Origin: Hymenochaete sp. R1
Lineage: Eukaryota; Basidiomycota; Agaricomycetes; Hymenochaetales; Hymenochaetaceae
Direction: 5' to 3'
Length of the DNA: 63,330 nucleotides
NCBI GenBank assembly: GCA_019400425.1
Contig: JAFREE010000140.1
Location: 1 to 63,330 of the forward strand
Part shown: in pieces, positions 11,797 to 23,179 of the stretch
Numbering within the stretch: position 1 is the stretch's first letter
Layout of the letters: every line of letters begins with the position of its first letter
The notes under the pieces: generated by a model
Database searches by the model: none
What the model was told of the DNA's origin: nothing
The model's input: only the letters and a program-made list of their open reading frames with translations
Position numbers and translations under genes: made by a program

Positions 11797-13046
11797 ATGG
11801 CAACAGAGACCATGTCCCCGCCGTCCCAGTCGACATCGACGACCGCACCACCACATCTGACCATCATCAACCGCGTCGCATCCATTCCTCTTATCTCAGA
11901 TTCCCTCGCGGTGCTCCATGCCACCCTCACCAACAACGCATATACCAACCGTCCTTATTCATTCGCTCACACCTATGCTGTTGCACTTGCATCCTACTCA
12001 GAACCTATCCAAACCCGGCTCGCACCCGTTATTAGCAGAGCTGACGGCCTGGCCAATGCTGCGGTCGACGTGATCGAAAAGCGCTACCCGTACCCGTTCT
12101 CCACGCCCACCGATGAGATCTATGGAGATTTAAGAATGCACGGTGAACACGCCTACGGCGTGGCCAACAAGACTATCGATGAAAAAGTCAAGTCACCTGC
12201 TTTCGGATTCGCCCAGGGAATTGACCAGGTACGTGATGAGACAATCCAGGTTCTGTTATCTCACCAAGTCCATTACTCATGAATCTGGATTGGCCTCGCA
12301 GAGGTTTACTCCGGTTGTGGACAGATTCGCGTACGTTGTTGACTCCCTACACTCGAAGACAAAGGCGGAGGGTCAGAACGGAGATGCTACGAAAGAGAAT
12401 TCGGCGGATGCATACCAATACCAGCGGGCTTATCGCCTCTCGGTGGACCTTAGAGACACGATATATGCTGCCTCCACAGCTCAGATTCGCCAGATCCAGG
12501 AACATAACGTCCTCGTGTAAGCCTTTTGCTTCCTATGCTCATCCGCGAAAGTTGACATGACGCGGGTTTCATTTTTATTTGACAACATGTAGTCAACGCG
12601 CCACCGAAACTGCGCACAATCTCACGGCAGCCCTCAGCTCGTCAATAACGACTATCTCCACTCAAATACACGCCCTTTCCGATCGGATGCTGACTGAACT
12701 GTCTTCGCTTCAAGCATCAGCCGCATCCCTCCCATCGTATGCTCAGGCTTCCCTCACAGATCTTTCTACCCGTCTGCAACCTGTCATATCCGACGTCAAG
12801 GGAGCAGTCACGGCGGATGCGCCTGTGCAAGAGAAGGTGGCTAGACTCCGCCACGTTGTAGACGAGCAGGTCAAGCCCATCCTCGAAGTGTCAAGTGCGC
12901 GCGTTTCGGATGCTGTAAAGTCGGTGAGGAGAAGGGCTAGTGAGAAGAAGAATGACACGAAGACCACGGAGAAGAAGTCGTCTCAGCAGAACGGGAATGG
13001 TAACGGCTATTACGAGGAAATTCACCAACAGCCAGCGCTCATCTAA
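11797..13046 (+). CDS. fungal perilipin-like lipid-droplet protein
   Basis: Coats lipid droplets and governs triacylglycerol storage in the fungal perilipin (CAP20/MPL1-like) family. Exons 11797-12228, 12302-12516 and 12593-13046 keep phase and give 366 aa. The conserved N-terminal part contains NRVASIPLISDSL, YSFAHTYAVALASYSEPIQ and RADGLANAAVDVIEKRYPYPF, the perilipin hallmark in fungi. It is followed by long amphipathic helical stretches with Ala/Ser/Thr, and a Lys/Glu/Asn-rich tail ending QQPALI. Basidiomycete members are usually longer than the ~180-aa ascomycete proteins, as here. No membrane helix or signal peptide is seen, in line with peripheral binding. The start is the first ATG after a CT-rich leader, and a TATA-like box sits about 90 nt upstream. 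Confidence 0.85.
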
Positions 13047-14929
13047 TTTTGACCTTGGCCCATGTTGTCCCTTTTGATAAAGCATAATTCTCCTGAACAC
13101 ACAGACTTTGCGCTTTTTCTCTTTCTACGGGTCTCTTTTTCGACTCTCCCTCTTTAATTTTTATCTTCTCGCTTTCAATGCGACCCCCCATGTTGGAATG
13201 CCTGTTCATGTTCACGATAACGTACACGATTTGTATGACTGTCCAAATAGACAATAGACTGTTGATTGCTGCATAGTACCCGCCTGCCTTTGGAGCTTTG
13301 AAGTACACCAAACATTCGAAGTATGGAGGACTATATCCTCTCACGGATCGATGAATGCGAAGAAGGCGATACTTTCAAATCGAATTTTGTGTTGCACGGG
13401 GAACACGCGGGGTTCGCAGGTGCCAGTGAGCGAATGCCATCCATATCTTTCGCTATGTTATTGTGTTAAGTAAGTTACCACACCTACTAGTAAGTCCACC
13501 GTAAGTTTTCGTAGACTGTTGCGGCACGTACTGCGACAGTTCCTCGCGCCGATGCAGTTGATCGGAATCCACGGGTTGTTGGAGAGGTATATTTGGACCA
13601 AGATTTTCTTTCTCCCTGTATCATCTAAACTCTGTGCCGCCTGTGCGCATCTAACCCGTCGAACGAGCTGTGCAGAGGTATGTTGAAGTTTCGGTTGCTA
13701 GCAGTCGGTAAAACAGTCGGAGAACATTTTTCTGCGCCGGAAGACTTGGAAGACTGCAAGTAGTTCTTGTATAATCTATACCAATAATCGAGCGCAACGG
13801 ACTACCTCAACTCGATGTGCCACGATTTGTGAGCGGAGCATGTCTATCTACTTTATGCGATCGAGAGGAGACACTCGGTAAATTTAGGAAGAGTAAACTC
13901 ATGAATTTGCGGCAGTTTCGAGCTCCCGCCTTTAGTCGAACGTTAGAAGCCGACTTAAATACAAGAGACCCTCGAGCAAGACAAATGATAGCATTGAGTT
14001 AACTAATGACGGCGCTCATAATACTACTCTGAGTCTACTCAAAGACATATTCACACAGGCAGAGGGAAGTAAATCAGGCCAAAGACCCAAGAGCATACGA
14101 AATCATGGAGATAGATTAATAGCAGTCCTCCGTATAGTGCAGCGCTGGCAGTCGGTGCACTTGAGACGTTAAACATCATGATAATCTTCACCGTCTTTCA
14201 CTCGCGGATGAGCGTGCCAGCGTGCTGCGTGGACCGAATCGACCGATGGACTCGTTACAGAACTTGAACTTTGCCACGAGGAAGCCGAAGCCTCGAGGAA
14301 AGGACTGCCAGGCAGTAGCGTCATCCTATATCCAGAGCATTCCGTGCTTGTATTTACGATGGCCCTTTCAGTTTCGTACGGGAAATACGGAGGTAAAGAA
14401 AGGCCTGAGGGTGAGGAAGATGGAATAGGCTCGAAGCTATGAGCCGCTAGGTTGCCGAAGCCGAAGTTGCCGATCAATCTCCGCGCCGATGATGCACGTG
14501 ACAATCTAGTATTGCAATAAGCGCAGTAGCGCAGCACTTTAAGTTTGAGCGCCTTCTTCCCAAAACGGCATCCATCATTTTCTTTCTTTCAATCCTAGGC
14601 CTATCCACGGTCTTTTACTTTATAGTAGCATGCACGCTAAACTCAACGACGGAGAGGAAGAGCTGCAAGGGGCAAGGGAAGAGATGTGGACCTGGCTTTG
14701 ACCAATATTGCCATTGCATTGGCGATGGAGTCTTCAAGCAGTTGTACTTTGCGCAAGTTCCTTCAAATTTGCTCATGCATAATCTGGGTTGTATAAGCTC
14801 TTGATATGGCTCGCAGGTAACCTCCCCCCCCCCCCCTCCTCCGCCCTCCTTTTCTTTGTTTTCTAGTCACATTGTCGGTATTGTGCATACTGTCCATCTC
14901 GATTTGTTACTTTTCAACGCTACACAACA
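13047..14929. other. 1.9-kb intergenic region
   Basis: No coding frame longer than about 120 codons, and none recognisable. The minus-strand frame at 14169-14537 has Ser/Pro-rich composition without a domain. The end holds a 13-C homopolymer and the presumed promoter of the helical-protein gene at 14930. Confidence 0.45.
14824..14836. repeat. C13 homopolymer run
   Basis: Thirteen consecutive C residues within a pyrimidine-rich tract about 95 nt upstream of the ATG at 14930. It is probably part of the pyrimidine-rich promoter/leader of that gene and is prone to length variation. Confidence 0.8.
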
Positions 14930-16285
14930 ATGTCTTCTGCATCTCAAGGAGCCAAACGCGACCGATCTCATTCACCAGCGGTGCGTAACGATGACATTAG
15001 TGCGCATGGCAGAGACGCCAAAAGGCATCATGCGATACCCGGCCACGAGGCAGCCAGGTCATCGACGGAAGTTTCTCCAAACGTCCGGGATCAATCTGGA
15101 GCGAGACCTCCAAGTAAGCAGAAAGAAAAAGGGGATCAACTTCTATCTGAACTCCTGGACGGCGTCTTGAACGTCAATGTACCCCCCGGGAAAGAAAGGA
15201 GAGATGATACGAAGCTTATTGCCTTTATCAACCGAAATAGTTCGGCCTTATTCGCTACGACCGCACCACAGGGGCTTATCGACAGGCCTCTCGATTTCCT
15301 CGATTATTCGTACAGTCGTTTGCGACCAATGGAGAACTTCGTAGTCGACACAAAGGACCTCACACATCTATCTCACGAGCGGAAGGTAGCCGTGGAAATG
15401 CTAGCACGTCACTTGCGACGTCGTTTATCCGCCGAGGTATCTAAATTTCGAGGCACGGAACAAATCAGTAAGGCCATCGAAGGCCATCGTTTGCAGTTGT
15501 ACGAAAGCTTCAAACAGTTTGAAGGAGCTGTCGATGCAATTAGCGCAACTGAGAAAGAGCTTGACAATGACACCTTTCCTACCTTTCCTCCGCGCGAAGT
15601 ACAACGAAAGCAGTATTATGAACTTCGGCTTTCCCTGGTTGAAGATCGGAACAAGGCAGCCAACGAGCTTATCAAATTTGAAGAGAAATGGGCGTTTCTT
15701 ACCCACAGTCAAAGGCGGGATCGTATCGTCAGGTCAGGCGCCCTCGATGATCTCAAAATTCCTTCGGGACACCAGTTTCGTGGCCTTACCTATCGTGATT
15801 GTTTTAAGAAATCGAACTCAATCTTTGACGGCGATCTGAAGTCTCTTATGGATAGCTACAAGCAATACCAAGGGATGGAAAGTGCTCTCGTTGACTCGCA
15901 CAAGATAGCTACGGAAGACATCTCCACCGATACCATGAAGGATTTTTGGAACATAACCTATTACCGTCGCCGCTCTATGCTTCGATCAATGATTGATAGA
16001 AACAGAACGCGACCCGAGGTCTTTGACAAATTACTACAGGAGATGAGGGCTAAGAAGGAGATCTTAGAGCAAGCATTTGCCATGATCCCTTTTCATACCG
16101 ACCAGACTCATACGGAACTTGAGAGGGCAGTAAAAACTGCGAACAATCACGCAGCAATGTGTCTAGGTACAAATTTCGAAAACGTTCCGTCCGTTGTCAA
16201 GGTGTTAGAAGAGACTAACATTCAGATCGAGAACCTGGAAGCTATTAAATCAATAGTATTCGGCGAGCCGTTGGGATTGAAATAG
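14930..16285 (+). CDS. 451-aa helical protein of unknown family, paralogue of the protein at 34526-35863
   Basis: Intronless frame of 451 codons with a good start context (ACAACAATG). I do not recognise a named domain. Residues 1-70 are polar and probably disordered, with two small basic clusters (AKRDR, DAKRHH). The remainder is predicted by eye to be almost wholly alpha-helical and charged, with no membrane segment or signal peptide. Blocks shared with the 34.5-kb protein include EEKWAFLTHSQRR at 251, RPEVFDKL at 361, IPF at 386 and VPSVVKVLEETN at 419, colinear with almost no net gap. Its stop lies 298 nt from the stop of a BTB gene on the other strand. A related pair occurs at 32.8-35.9 kb. 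Function is unknown; a partner or substrate of the BTB protein is a guess. Confidence 0.8.
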   Translation: MSSASQGAKRDRSHSPAVRNDDISAHGRDAKRHHAIPGHEAARSSTEVSPNVRDQSGARPPSKQKEKGDQLLSELLDGVLNVNVPPGKERRDDTKLIAFINRNSSALFATTAPQGLIDRPLDFLDYSYSRLRPMENFVVDTKDLTHLSHERKVAVEMLARHLRRRLSAEVSKFRGTEQISKAIEGHRLQLYESFKQFEGAVDAISATEKELDNDTFPTFPPREVQRKQYYELRLSLVEDRNKAANELIKFEEKWAFLTHSQRRDRIVRSGALDDLKIPSGHQFRGLTYRDCFKKSNSIFDGDLKSLMDSYKQYQGMESALVDSHKIATEDISTDTMKDFWNITYYRRRSMLRSMIDRNRTRPEVFDKLLQEMRAKKEILEQAFAMIPFHTDQTHTELERAVKTANNHAAMCLGTNFENVPSVVKVLEETNIQIENLEAIKSIVFGEPLGLK

Positions 16286-16583
16286 CATCTCGGATCCTTC
16301 CTTGCGTTTACGTGGTGATGCTTCTTCTTTTTCAAATGAAACAAATCATGCCTTTTATATAGTTTCTTGAAGTGACACTAGACTATAATTGTTCTTCGAG
16401 TTGCTGTCGGCAGAGTCGAGCATGTTGAACGCAGATTGTTTTCAAATCCCGATCCGTAAAATGTGCACAATCGATAAGGATGAAAACTCCAGCGTAATGA
16501 GGAAGACAATTCAAAGTGTGTTCTACAACTAAGGAAAGAAAATGAATCCATTGCTAACCGAACGACAAATGCACAACGCCACC

Positions 16584-17764
16584 CTAAAGTTCTCTTTCTC
16601 CATAAATGCGAAGAACAGCCTCCCAGATTTTCTCTCGAATAGGTCCGCGTGGGCTCTTCGTAACGTCCTGTCTGCATGACCCGCACTGATACCCGAAATC
16701 AGGAACATACTTTGGCAAGTCCTCAACTATCGCCAATGGATCACCCTGGTCGAGCATTTCGAGCCGAACGCGTTTGTAATTATCGAGGTTCGGAGCGGAA
16801 TGCATCGTTCGAGACGTACGATAATTGTCGACCTGCGTGCCCGCAAAACAGGAACACGATTTTTTCAGAATCGATCCCACCTCCGAAATCAGTTTCTCGC
16901 GCCTCCAGCCAAGTTCAAGCTGCTCCCAAGACGATATATCGGACAGCCCGCTGGTAATCTGATTGAATTCCCACGACTGCTCCAAGTTCAAAATTTCCGG
17001 CATCGACATAACCAAAAGATACTGTGCGGCGGGCAAAATCTGGGGGATGTTGTGATTCTTCGCCAGGTTCACGAATGCCATTGGGTCGGATAAAGAGAGC
17101 ATGGGGACTTCCTTAATACGGGGGCACGCGAGTATCTCGACGGGTTGCGGCACGAGGCCGAATGAGTCCGCTTCCGAATCGACTGTCTCAATTAAAATTT
17201 CCGTCTCTATTGCTTGGGGTGGAGAGGGAAGGGGTACCGGAAGTATGGGCCTGGAAAGCCGTCGCTGGAATCTGTCCCAATCCTCCAGTGTTCGGGGCCA
17301 CTGGGAGACAACATGCTTAACAACGCGCGAGCGAAGTCGATCCATCTGATACTTCGCTGCAAGTGAGAGGAGGCGGTCTGCAACCTGTGCCAGGCCTGTG
17401 CCTAGCTCGGGAAAGCTGTAAGTCTTGGTAATAAGTGCGATGGCCGTGAGGTTCGACTACATATATGTGTGAGAAGAGAACCGGCTCACCACCCGTCATA
17501 ATGTAACTTGAAAACCTCCTCCCAATCTTCGGCGTAGTCACCGACCAGCTTGACTACTGGATGTCCCTCGAAAATTTCGGAACTTTCAGTAGGAGCGCTT
17601 GACGCTTCGAACATGTCGCCAAAGGTCCTTGATTCACGAGCTAGCAACGACCGGTGGATGCGAAATAACACCTCGACATCGTCTCCCTCGGATGAAGGGA
17701 CGGAGAGGACGATGTTGCCGTCATTTAGCCAGAAATTGCTCTGTTTCGTCCTCTTGCTGGACAT
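16584..17764 (-). CDS. BTB/POZ domain protein (copy 1)
   Basis: Agaricomycete-type BTB protein; BTB domains dimerise and often link substrates to cullin-3 ubiquitin ligases, but no role is known here. Exons 17764-17490 and 17415-16584 give 368 aa. The BTB fold spans roughly residues 10-115: FWLNDGNIVLSVPS, LFRIHRSLLARESRTF, GHPVVKLVGDYAEDWEEVF, FPELG. It is followed by the family helix LAAKYQMDRLRSRVVKH and WPRTLEDWDRF. The C-terminal half has DPMAFVNLAKNHNIPQILPAA, a CxxC (QCGSC) and the closing IREKIWEAVLRIYG. The intron falls at the same place and phase (2) as in copies 2 and 3. Alternative upstream ATGs exist but MSSKRTKQ matches the N-termini of its paralogues best. Confidence 0.85.
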
Positions 17765-18603
17765 AAGGAAGCGAGTAAATGCCTTTGAGTGGAAGATGAA
17801 AGGAAGCAAGTTGGGGATTGATAAGGGGGATCAGGCAAGGACTCGTTGAGTATTCGCGTCAGCAGAGAATATGAATATAAACTAATGCCGCTCGATGCCT
17901 CACGATTGCCAGCAGGAAAGAATGTTCCAACCTTACCAGCATATATGGAAATGGACTTTCGGTACTGAGTCCGATACGTCAAACAAATGATGTAGGTATA
18001 GGGGAGCTCTTGACATTTTTGTCATTCATCCGCCTTATTCCCCAAGAACGCAAGTTCATTTGAGGACCTTGACCTGTAAAAGCAATGACGCGTTGTACGT
18101 CAGACTGAGACGCGAACGGATCAAAATACGTCGAGTATATGTTTACGATCCGCGACTGTAGGATAACATTCTGCTAGCATCAGAGGAATAGACGATCGCG
18201 GAGTCCAATTTGAAAGTGGTTGCCTCACTAGATGCGTATGACCACTGACCACAATGTCGTGTCAAACCATTCGATACTCTTTACTAGGTTGCATAGCTCT
18301 TTACATAGAAAAGGGGTGTCCAAGATTTGATATGTCGAAGAGCGGGAATGACGATTTGCACGGTGGCGAGGTTAAGTATCATAAAATGAAGTGGGGGCAA
18401 CATCACAAAGGCTTGAAATTTTGATAGCTGTATCAGATTATATCTTCCATGATGTAGAGAAACGGGAGCCCATAAAAATCAATATACGAGATATTGCAAA
18501 TAGGAAAACAGAGATAGCGTACAGTCTATTCCTAAAAGCGAGCCAAGCATAATTGAAAAAATAAATCCGACCCTAGGCCGCTTGCTGGTCTTGAATTCAA
18601 CGA
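17765..18603. other. intergenic, BTB copy 1 upstream and Sds23-like downstream flank
   Basis: About 840 nt without a plausible coding frame, A/T-richer than its neighbours. It should contain the promoter of the minus-strand BTB gene near 17.8-18.0 kb and the 3' UTR of the Sds23-like gene near 18.5 kb. No motif stands out. Confidence 0.4.
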
Positions 18604-20469
18604 CTATTTCCGAGCTGGTATAGGCCTAGGTGATGCGATAGAAAGACGAGGACTCTGAACAGGTGACTGGACATTTGCACTTAGGGATGAGGCAGATGAA
18701 GCACGACGATGCTTATGCATCCGCGCCGAATCGACATCTGGGACGCCGGCAAGCTGCGCAAAAAGAGCTAAAACTGTATCCCGAATTAGCTCGACGGCCC
18801 TTAAAAACGGAAGATCGAGGAGCTTACCATCGACTACTGACACAACACCCCGCAGCTGTGGTCCGCTCCCATTTCCAGAAATGGGCACAGTAGAGGGCGG
18901 AGTTGAAGAGATCGGCGACTCAGATGTCGGCCGAGAATCTTCCGATATGAAGACTCGATGTGAATTTGCTGGAGAAAGTCTCCATCAATCCAATACTTTA
19001 GATACAGAGACAGAACGGAACTGCGTACTTGTCAAAATCTTTTCTATAGTATACCGAAGAGTTGAGGAAGCAGATACGCTGAATACTAGCATGACGTTAA
19101 TAGGGACAGGGAAAGACCATGGCTTTGGCATAGCGCACCGGGATATTTTTCCTCGCCATCGGAAAATCCGAGGTGGCCCTAGAGTAGCTAAATGAGTGAC
19201 GCTCAAAAGGCAACGAAAATATCATACTCTGGTATGAGATACAAATTGTTGTAAAGGCATCTGTAATATCTGCTTGTTTTCAGAAGGGACGACAACCTGA
19301 GAAGTAAGGTGGGTTTAGCATTTACACTTCAATAGCGCACACAAGGGCTCGCCTTTCCAATATCTGTTACGCTGACCGCGCTTAGCAAGACGATGCCTCC
19401 AGATGTAACGTCTTCCTCAACCTGAGTCACGGCTATGCTGCTTACGCCGTCCTCACTCATCAATCGCATCGCATCAAGCACCGTTGAATTTGAGCCACAA
19501 GATTTGACATCGGCGCGCAAGCTAATAGACGGTAAAGCCAAGGAATGTAAAGGATTCGAAAGAAAGTGGTTCAGGCCAGGGGCGAAGCTGGTTTGAGCGT
19601 ATGAATGGAAGAAAGAGAGGAGGTATCTGTCCGAGACAAAGCCCAGGTACCGCTCCGATGTGTCCATCAACGAGGATTGAATCAGGACTAACAACCTTTT
19701 TAATGAGATAAGCAAGACGGGCGCTTAATGCATACCTCTGTGGGCTCCCGAAGCAAAAGCTTGTAATAAATCCACAATGGTCGCAGTTTCGTTTAGCACC
19801 TGCAGAGGATTTTTCTCGGAAAGATCTAATGGCAATAAGTACAACTTTATTACCAAGAAAAATATGGACTGAACTCACTGCTAACCAGCCTCACCGGGAC
19901 GTTTCCTTCCTTCGCCGCTTTCACAATTGCAGTCGTTCTTTCACTATCTCGTAGATTGTCTTCGGTCAATGTATGTTGCGTTGCCGCCAGTACCAGGAAT
20001 GAGTTCACGTCCGCAAACTATAACCAGAGTATGCAGGGCCAATTAAGTCACAAGCATGAAAAGAGTTGCGAGTTAAAGGCGGTCGCGCCTCAACGCGAAA
20101 GCAAGGCGTGCGTACGTCGAAGAGGCCCAAGAATGGCTCAGACGTCTCCATCTCCGGACTTTTGATAGCAAGGCAAGCGACATTATGGGTCAAAAGAAGC
20201 TTGGAAAGAGTTTTCGTTGTGCTTGAATCGATGTGTGTGAGTTGCGCACCTCACAAGCGTCATCGACACTAATCGTTCCGTCAATGACAACAACTGGCGA
20301 ATCTACCAAGTCTGAGGGACAAGACTCCAAGGTCAACAATACGTATCGCCGTAACGGAGCACAGCAGACCTTTGGCTTGGGTATTATCCCATCCCATCAG
20401 CCACTCCTCTGATTCGTTGTTCGGGGCAAAGGTGAGTGGCGAGTCTCTTCCACCGTTATCGAATGCCAT
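18604..20469 (-). CDS. Sds23-like protein with CBS repeats
   Basis: Sds23/Sds24-type CBS protein, in yeasts an inhibitor of type 2A-like phosphatases acting in mitotic exit, nutrient response and cell separation. I splice it from at least seven exons. They read MAFDNGGRDSPLTF, then DLVDSPVVVIDGTISVDDACE, LLTHNVACLAIKSPEMETSE, FADVNSFLVLAATQHTLTED, a long stretch with RYLGFVSDRYLLSFFHSYAQ and VLDAMRLMSEDGVSSIAVTQ, then VVPSENKQILQMPLQQFVSH, FSVSASSTLRYTIEKIL, and finally GPQLRGVVSVVD joined to VLALFAQLAGVPDVDSARMHKHRRASS. These are the ordered CBS motifs of Sds23 together with its conserved GVPDVDxARxHxHRRxSS tail. The start at 20469 gives the cleanest first exon, and stop-containing introns separate the blocks. 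Confidence 0.85.
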
Positions 20470-21098
20470 GGCTGGAAACCTCGCACTGCAATGCGCTGTA
20501 TTCAATTGGCCGCAGCGACGTTACTGAGATGCACTAATGCACTTGAGGCGGATGTTGCCTTGCCTTAGTACTTTGTTGTAGTCCTGGGGCAAAACAATAT
20601 AGCAAATGCGAGTAACGTGATGGTATAGCTTCAGGTCGAGGTAGGTTCTGGTCGAGAAGCCCAAAGCCTGCCGGTAAATATCGGGCGAGCCGATCAAATA
20701 CTAAGCGCACGTGACCATAACGCGACTTCAACGCCGCAACGCGCCAGATTCGTTCGAATTCAAGCTCCGCTCGAATCGCACGCCGCCTTCCTTCTATTGT
20801 TAACCAACTTCTCAATATTTCTGTGTCAAATATAAATCATTTAAAAACTTCCATAGTAACTACAACCACGTAAAATGTGATCTATTCCAAATTGAGTGGG
20901 TATAAGATACACGTGCAGCTAAGAAGAGAAATCAGAGAAGAAGACCGAGGTAGACTCGGAAGGCGAAAGCATAGAAGGCGGTCCAAAGTCAATGAGTTGA
21001 ATAAGAAAAGAGAAGTATGAACAATATCAAAAAGAGTCAGTACATGAGGCGTAATCCTCAACCAAGTGAGATGGGGTACGGGAATCGCGCTTGCACCT
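20470..21098. other. intergenic, promoter side of the Sds23-like gene
   Basis: About 630 nt with two minus-strand frames of 75-93 codons that I cannot connect to neighbours. The one at 20882-21109 overlaps the end of the next gene in another frame and probably represents its 3' UTR. The A/T-rich segment around 20820-20880 may be a promoter or terminator. Confidence 0.4.
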
Positions 21099-22660
21099 TC
21101 AAAGAGCAACGTGGTTAAAGGCTAGGTCGGTTCCGTAGACGCTGCTGTGCGTAACGAGTTGCTCCGGACTAAGCTTGATCTCGTCGTATACTTTCTCTTT
21201 ATCTGAACTGGCGTGCTTCGTTTTGAGGTTGTCAATCGCTTCTTGGGAATACGCGATACGGTCATACGGACGGACTTTCTTGACTTGCAACGAATGTGGG
21301 CCAGAGAGAATGAGGTACGAGCTCACAAGAGGATTCTGCAATAATTTTGAAAGTTGTTTCCATCTATTATCAGAAGCTGATGCACAAACATTTGAGTACG
21401 ATGGCTACTTACATGAACCTCTGCCACTGCCCAACCATACTGAGCTCGCTCGCAGTGTGGTTCTCTTAACCTAGCTAATACCCAGCCCATCTCTGAATGC
21501 GGTCCGCGGTCTTTCTTTGGAATTGGCATCGATGGAGGTGGTTTCCACGGTAGGGGTGGTTCACACCACTCCGGACGACCCGGCTTCTCGCCAGGGCGCT
21601 CAACCCTTTGGAATACATCCTTTCTCTTCAATCCACGCTTTCCATTCGCTGTCACCGCACTTGCAACTAACGCAGACTCAGCTTCTGCAGACTGAGGCTG
21701 AGTGATGATGTGCCACGTGTTCTTGTCTGCGGTCGTCCCGGACGAAGACTCGGACGAACGCGCCTTGCCCGTCGCCTTCCCTTTGACTCTCTTCGTGGGT
21801 CCGTTTGTGGGCGCACCACGCTCACGCTCGCGCGTCTCGAGTTCGTTATATGCATATGGGGATTGTTGTCGGAGACGATTATTGGAGCTGGTTTCAGTGT
21901 TGTTCGTGCGGATTCGGCTGGGTCCGGCGGCGCTGGCACGCGCGGAACTTCCGGCGAGTGGGGGAAGACCGAGAGCTTTCAAAACGGCGGGGTCTGGCTC
22001 GCCTTTGGCATTGACGGGAAGAGGATAGAGCGTTTCTGGAGACAAAGCACCGTTTGGTCGTGATGTAGAATTAGATGAGGCGGCAGGTGGGCCGAGGGCT
22101 GGTGTCGTACTCCATGTGGCAGAGGGTACTTCAGAATTGGACGTGTGCAGTACAAAGTTTTCGTCGCGGTCCGGGTACGAGAAGAAGTCAAAGGGAGCTT
22201 CAGTCTGGCCTACTCCGGTGTATATGCTGCTTATAGGATCATTGACTGCTTGTGACCTCGATGATTGATTAGATTGGGCGACTTGCTTCTCGTAGTCGGA
22301 GAACAGCTGCATGATTGGGTCGGTTTCGATGATACCCAGACCATCCTGGCCACATATATCTATGCCGCCTGTAAGGTCGTTCAAGTCGAAGCCATCTACA
22401 GCCGTGCCAGGGACTACCTGGGGGAAATTGAAACTCATCCCATCGAGGTTGAAGAGGTCGTCGAATGTTGTGTCGCCGGATGTCGCGTCCATAGCCATGA
22501 CGTCCATCCCTGTCTGACCAGATTCATTGGTCTCTGTCTCATCGCGGACCCGCGACGTCCCTGTCTCAAAGTCAAAATTCACAAAGTCCGCGAAGATATT
22601 AATATTTGTCGAAGTGGAAGCTCCAGATGAGGCGTTTGCATTCGATGATGACGGTCCCAT
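21099..22660 (-). CDS. hypothetical, disordered nuclear-looking protein (494 aa)
   Basis: Two exons, 22660-21413 and 21335-21099, joined by a standard GTAAGT...TTGCAG intron give 494 aa. I do not recognise a family. Residues 1-130 are acidic and rich in Asp/Phe (FADFVNFDFE, FDDLFNLDGMSFNFP), resembling transcription activation segments. The middle is Ser/Asn/Thr-rich with a basic patch (TKRVKGKATGKAR). The C-terminal ~150 residues look folded: WCEPPLPWKPPPSMPIPKKD, GWVLARLREPHCERAQYGW, SYLILSGPHSLQVKKVRPYDR. The Trp/Pro-rich start of that part is its most distinctive piece. A role in transcription is only suggested by composition. Confidence 0.7.
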
Positions 22661-23179
22661 ACGATTTCGCCTCGTGTAGTGGTGTTGAATTCTACCTCAC
22701 GTCAGTTCGCGTCTATCCGGGAATATTTGAGTGCGAGAAGGACGTCTAAGCTGATAGTATGTTGCTTGTAGGTCCTTGAAGAGGCGTACACGTCGTTTAT
22801 AGGAAAAGGAAGAGATGAAACAAGCCGGCCTCGTGTTCTTCCTGAATCCATCTGGATATGGACACTCTTGCCTGCCTTTTGAGGGCAGGAAGGAAAACAA
22901 CGAGCTCCTAGCTCGTCTGATCTGATTGTCCTTGTTTTCTAAGCACGCGTACTGTATATATCATTTTGTGGAGGTTCCTCGAACCCTTGCTTCATAAAGC
23001 CATTGAAAGTGAGTCGCTTCGAAATATTCTTTGAGCTTTGCGGACATGTCATTGTATAATTTGATTGGCTTTTGTTGGGCAGTGAACATAATTAGTATTA
23101 CAACAAAATCCTCCAATATATTGATACTCTTACAACGAGTATTTATCCAAAATACAGAGAATACTATAACATGGATTGA
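22661..23179. other. intergenic between two minus-strand genes
   Basis: About 520 nt. It holds the 5' flank of the 494-aa protein gene and the A/T-rich 3' flank of cystathionine gamma-synthase (23.0-23.18 kb). No supported gene. Confidence 0.45.

Noticed and set aside
11414..11860. 148-codon plus-strand frame overlapping the start of the perilipin-like gene
   Set aside because: It runs through the TATA element and leader into the perilipin gene in another frame; no domain.
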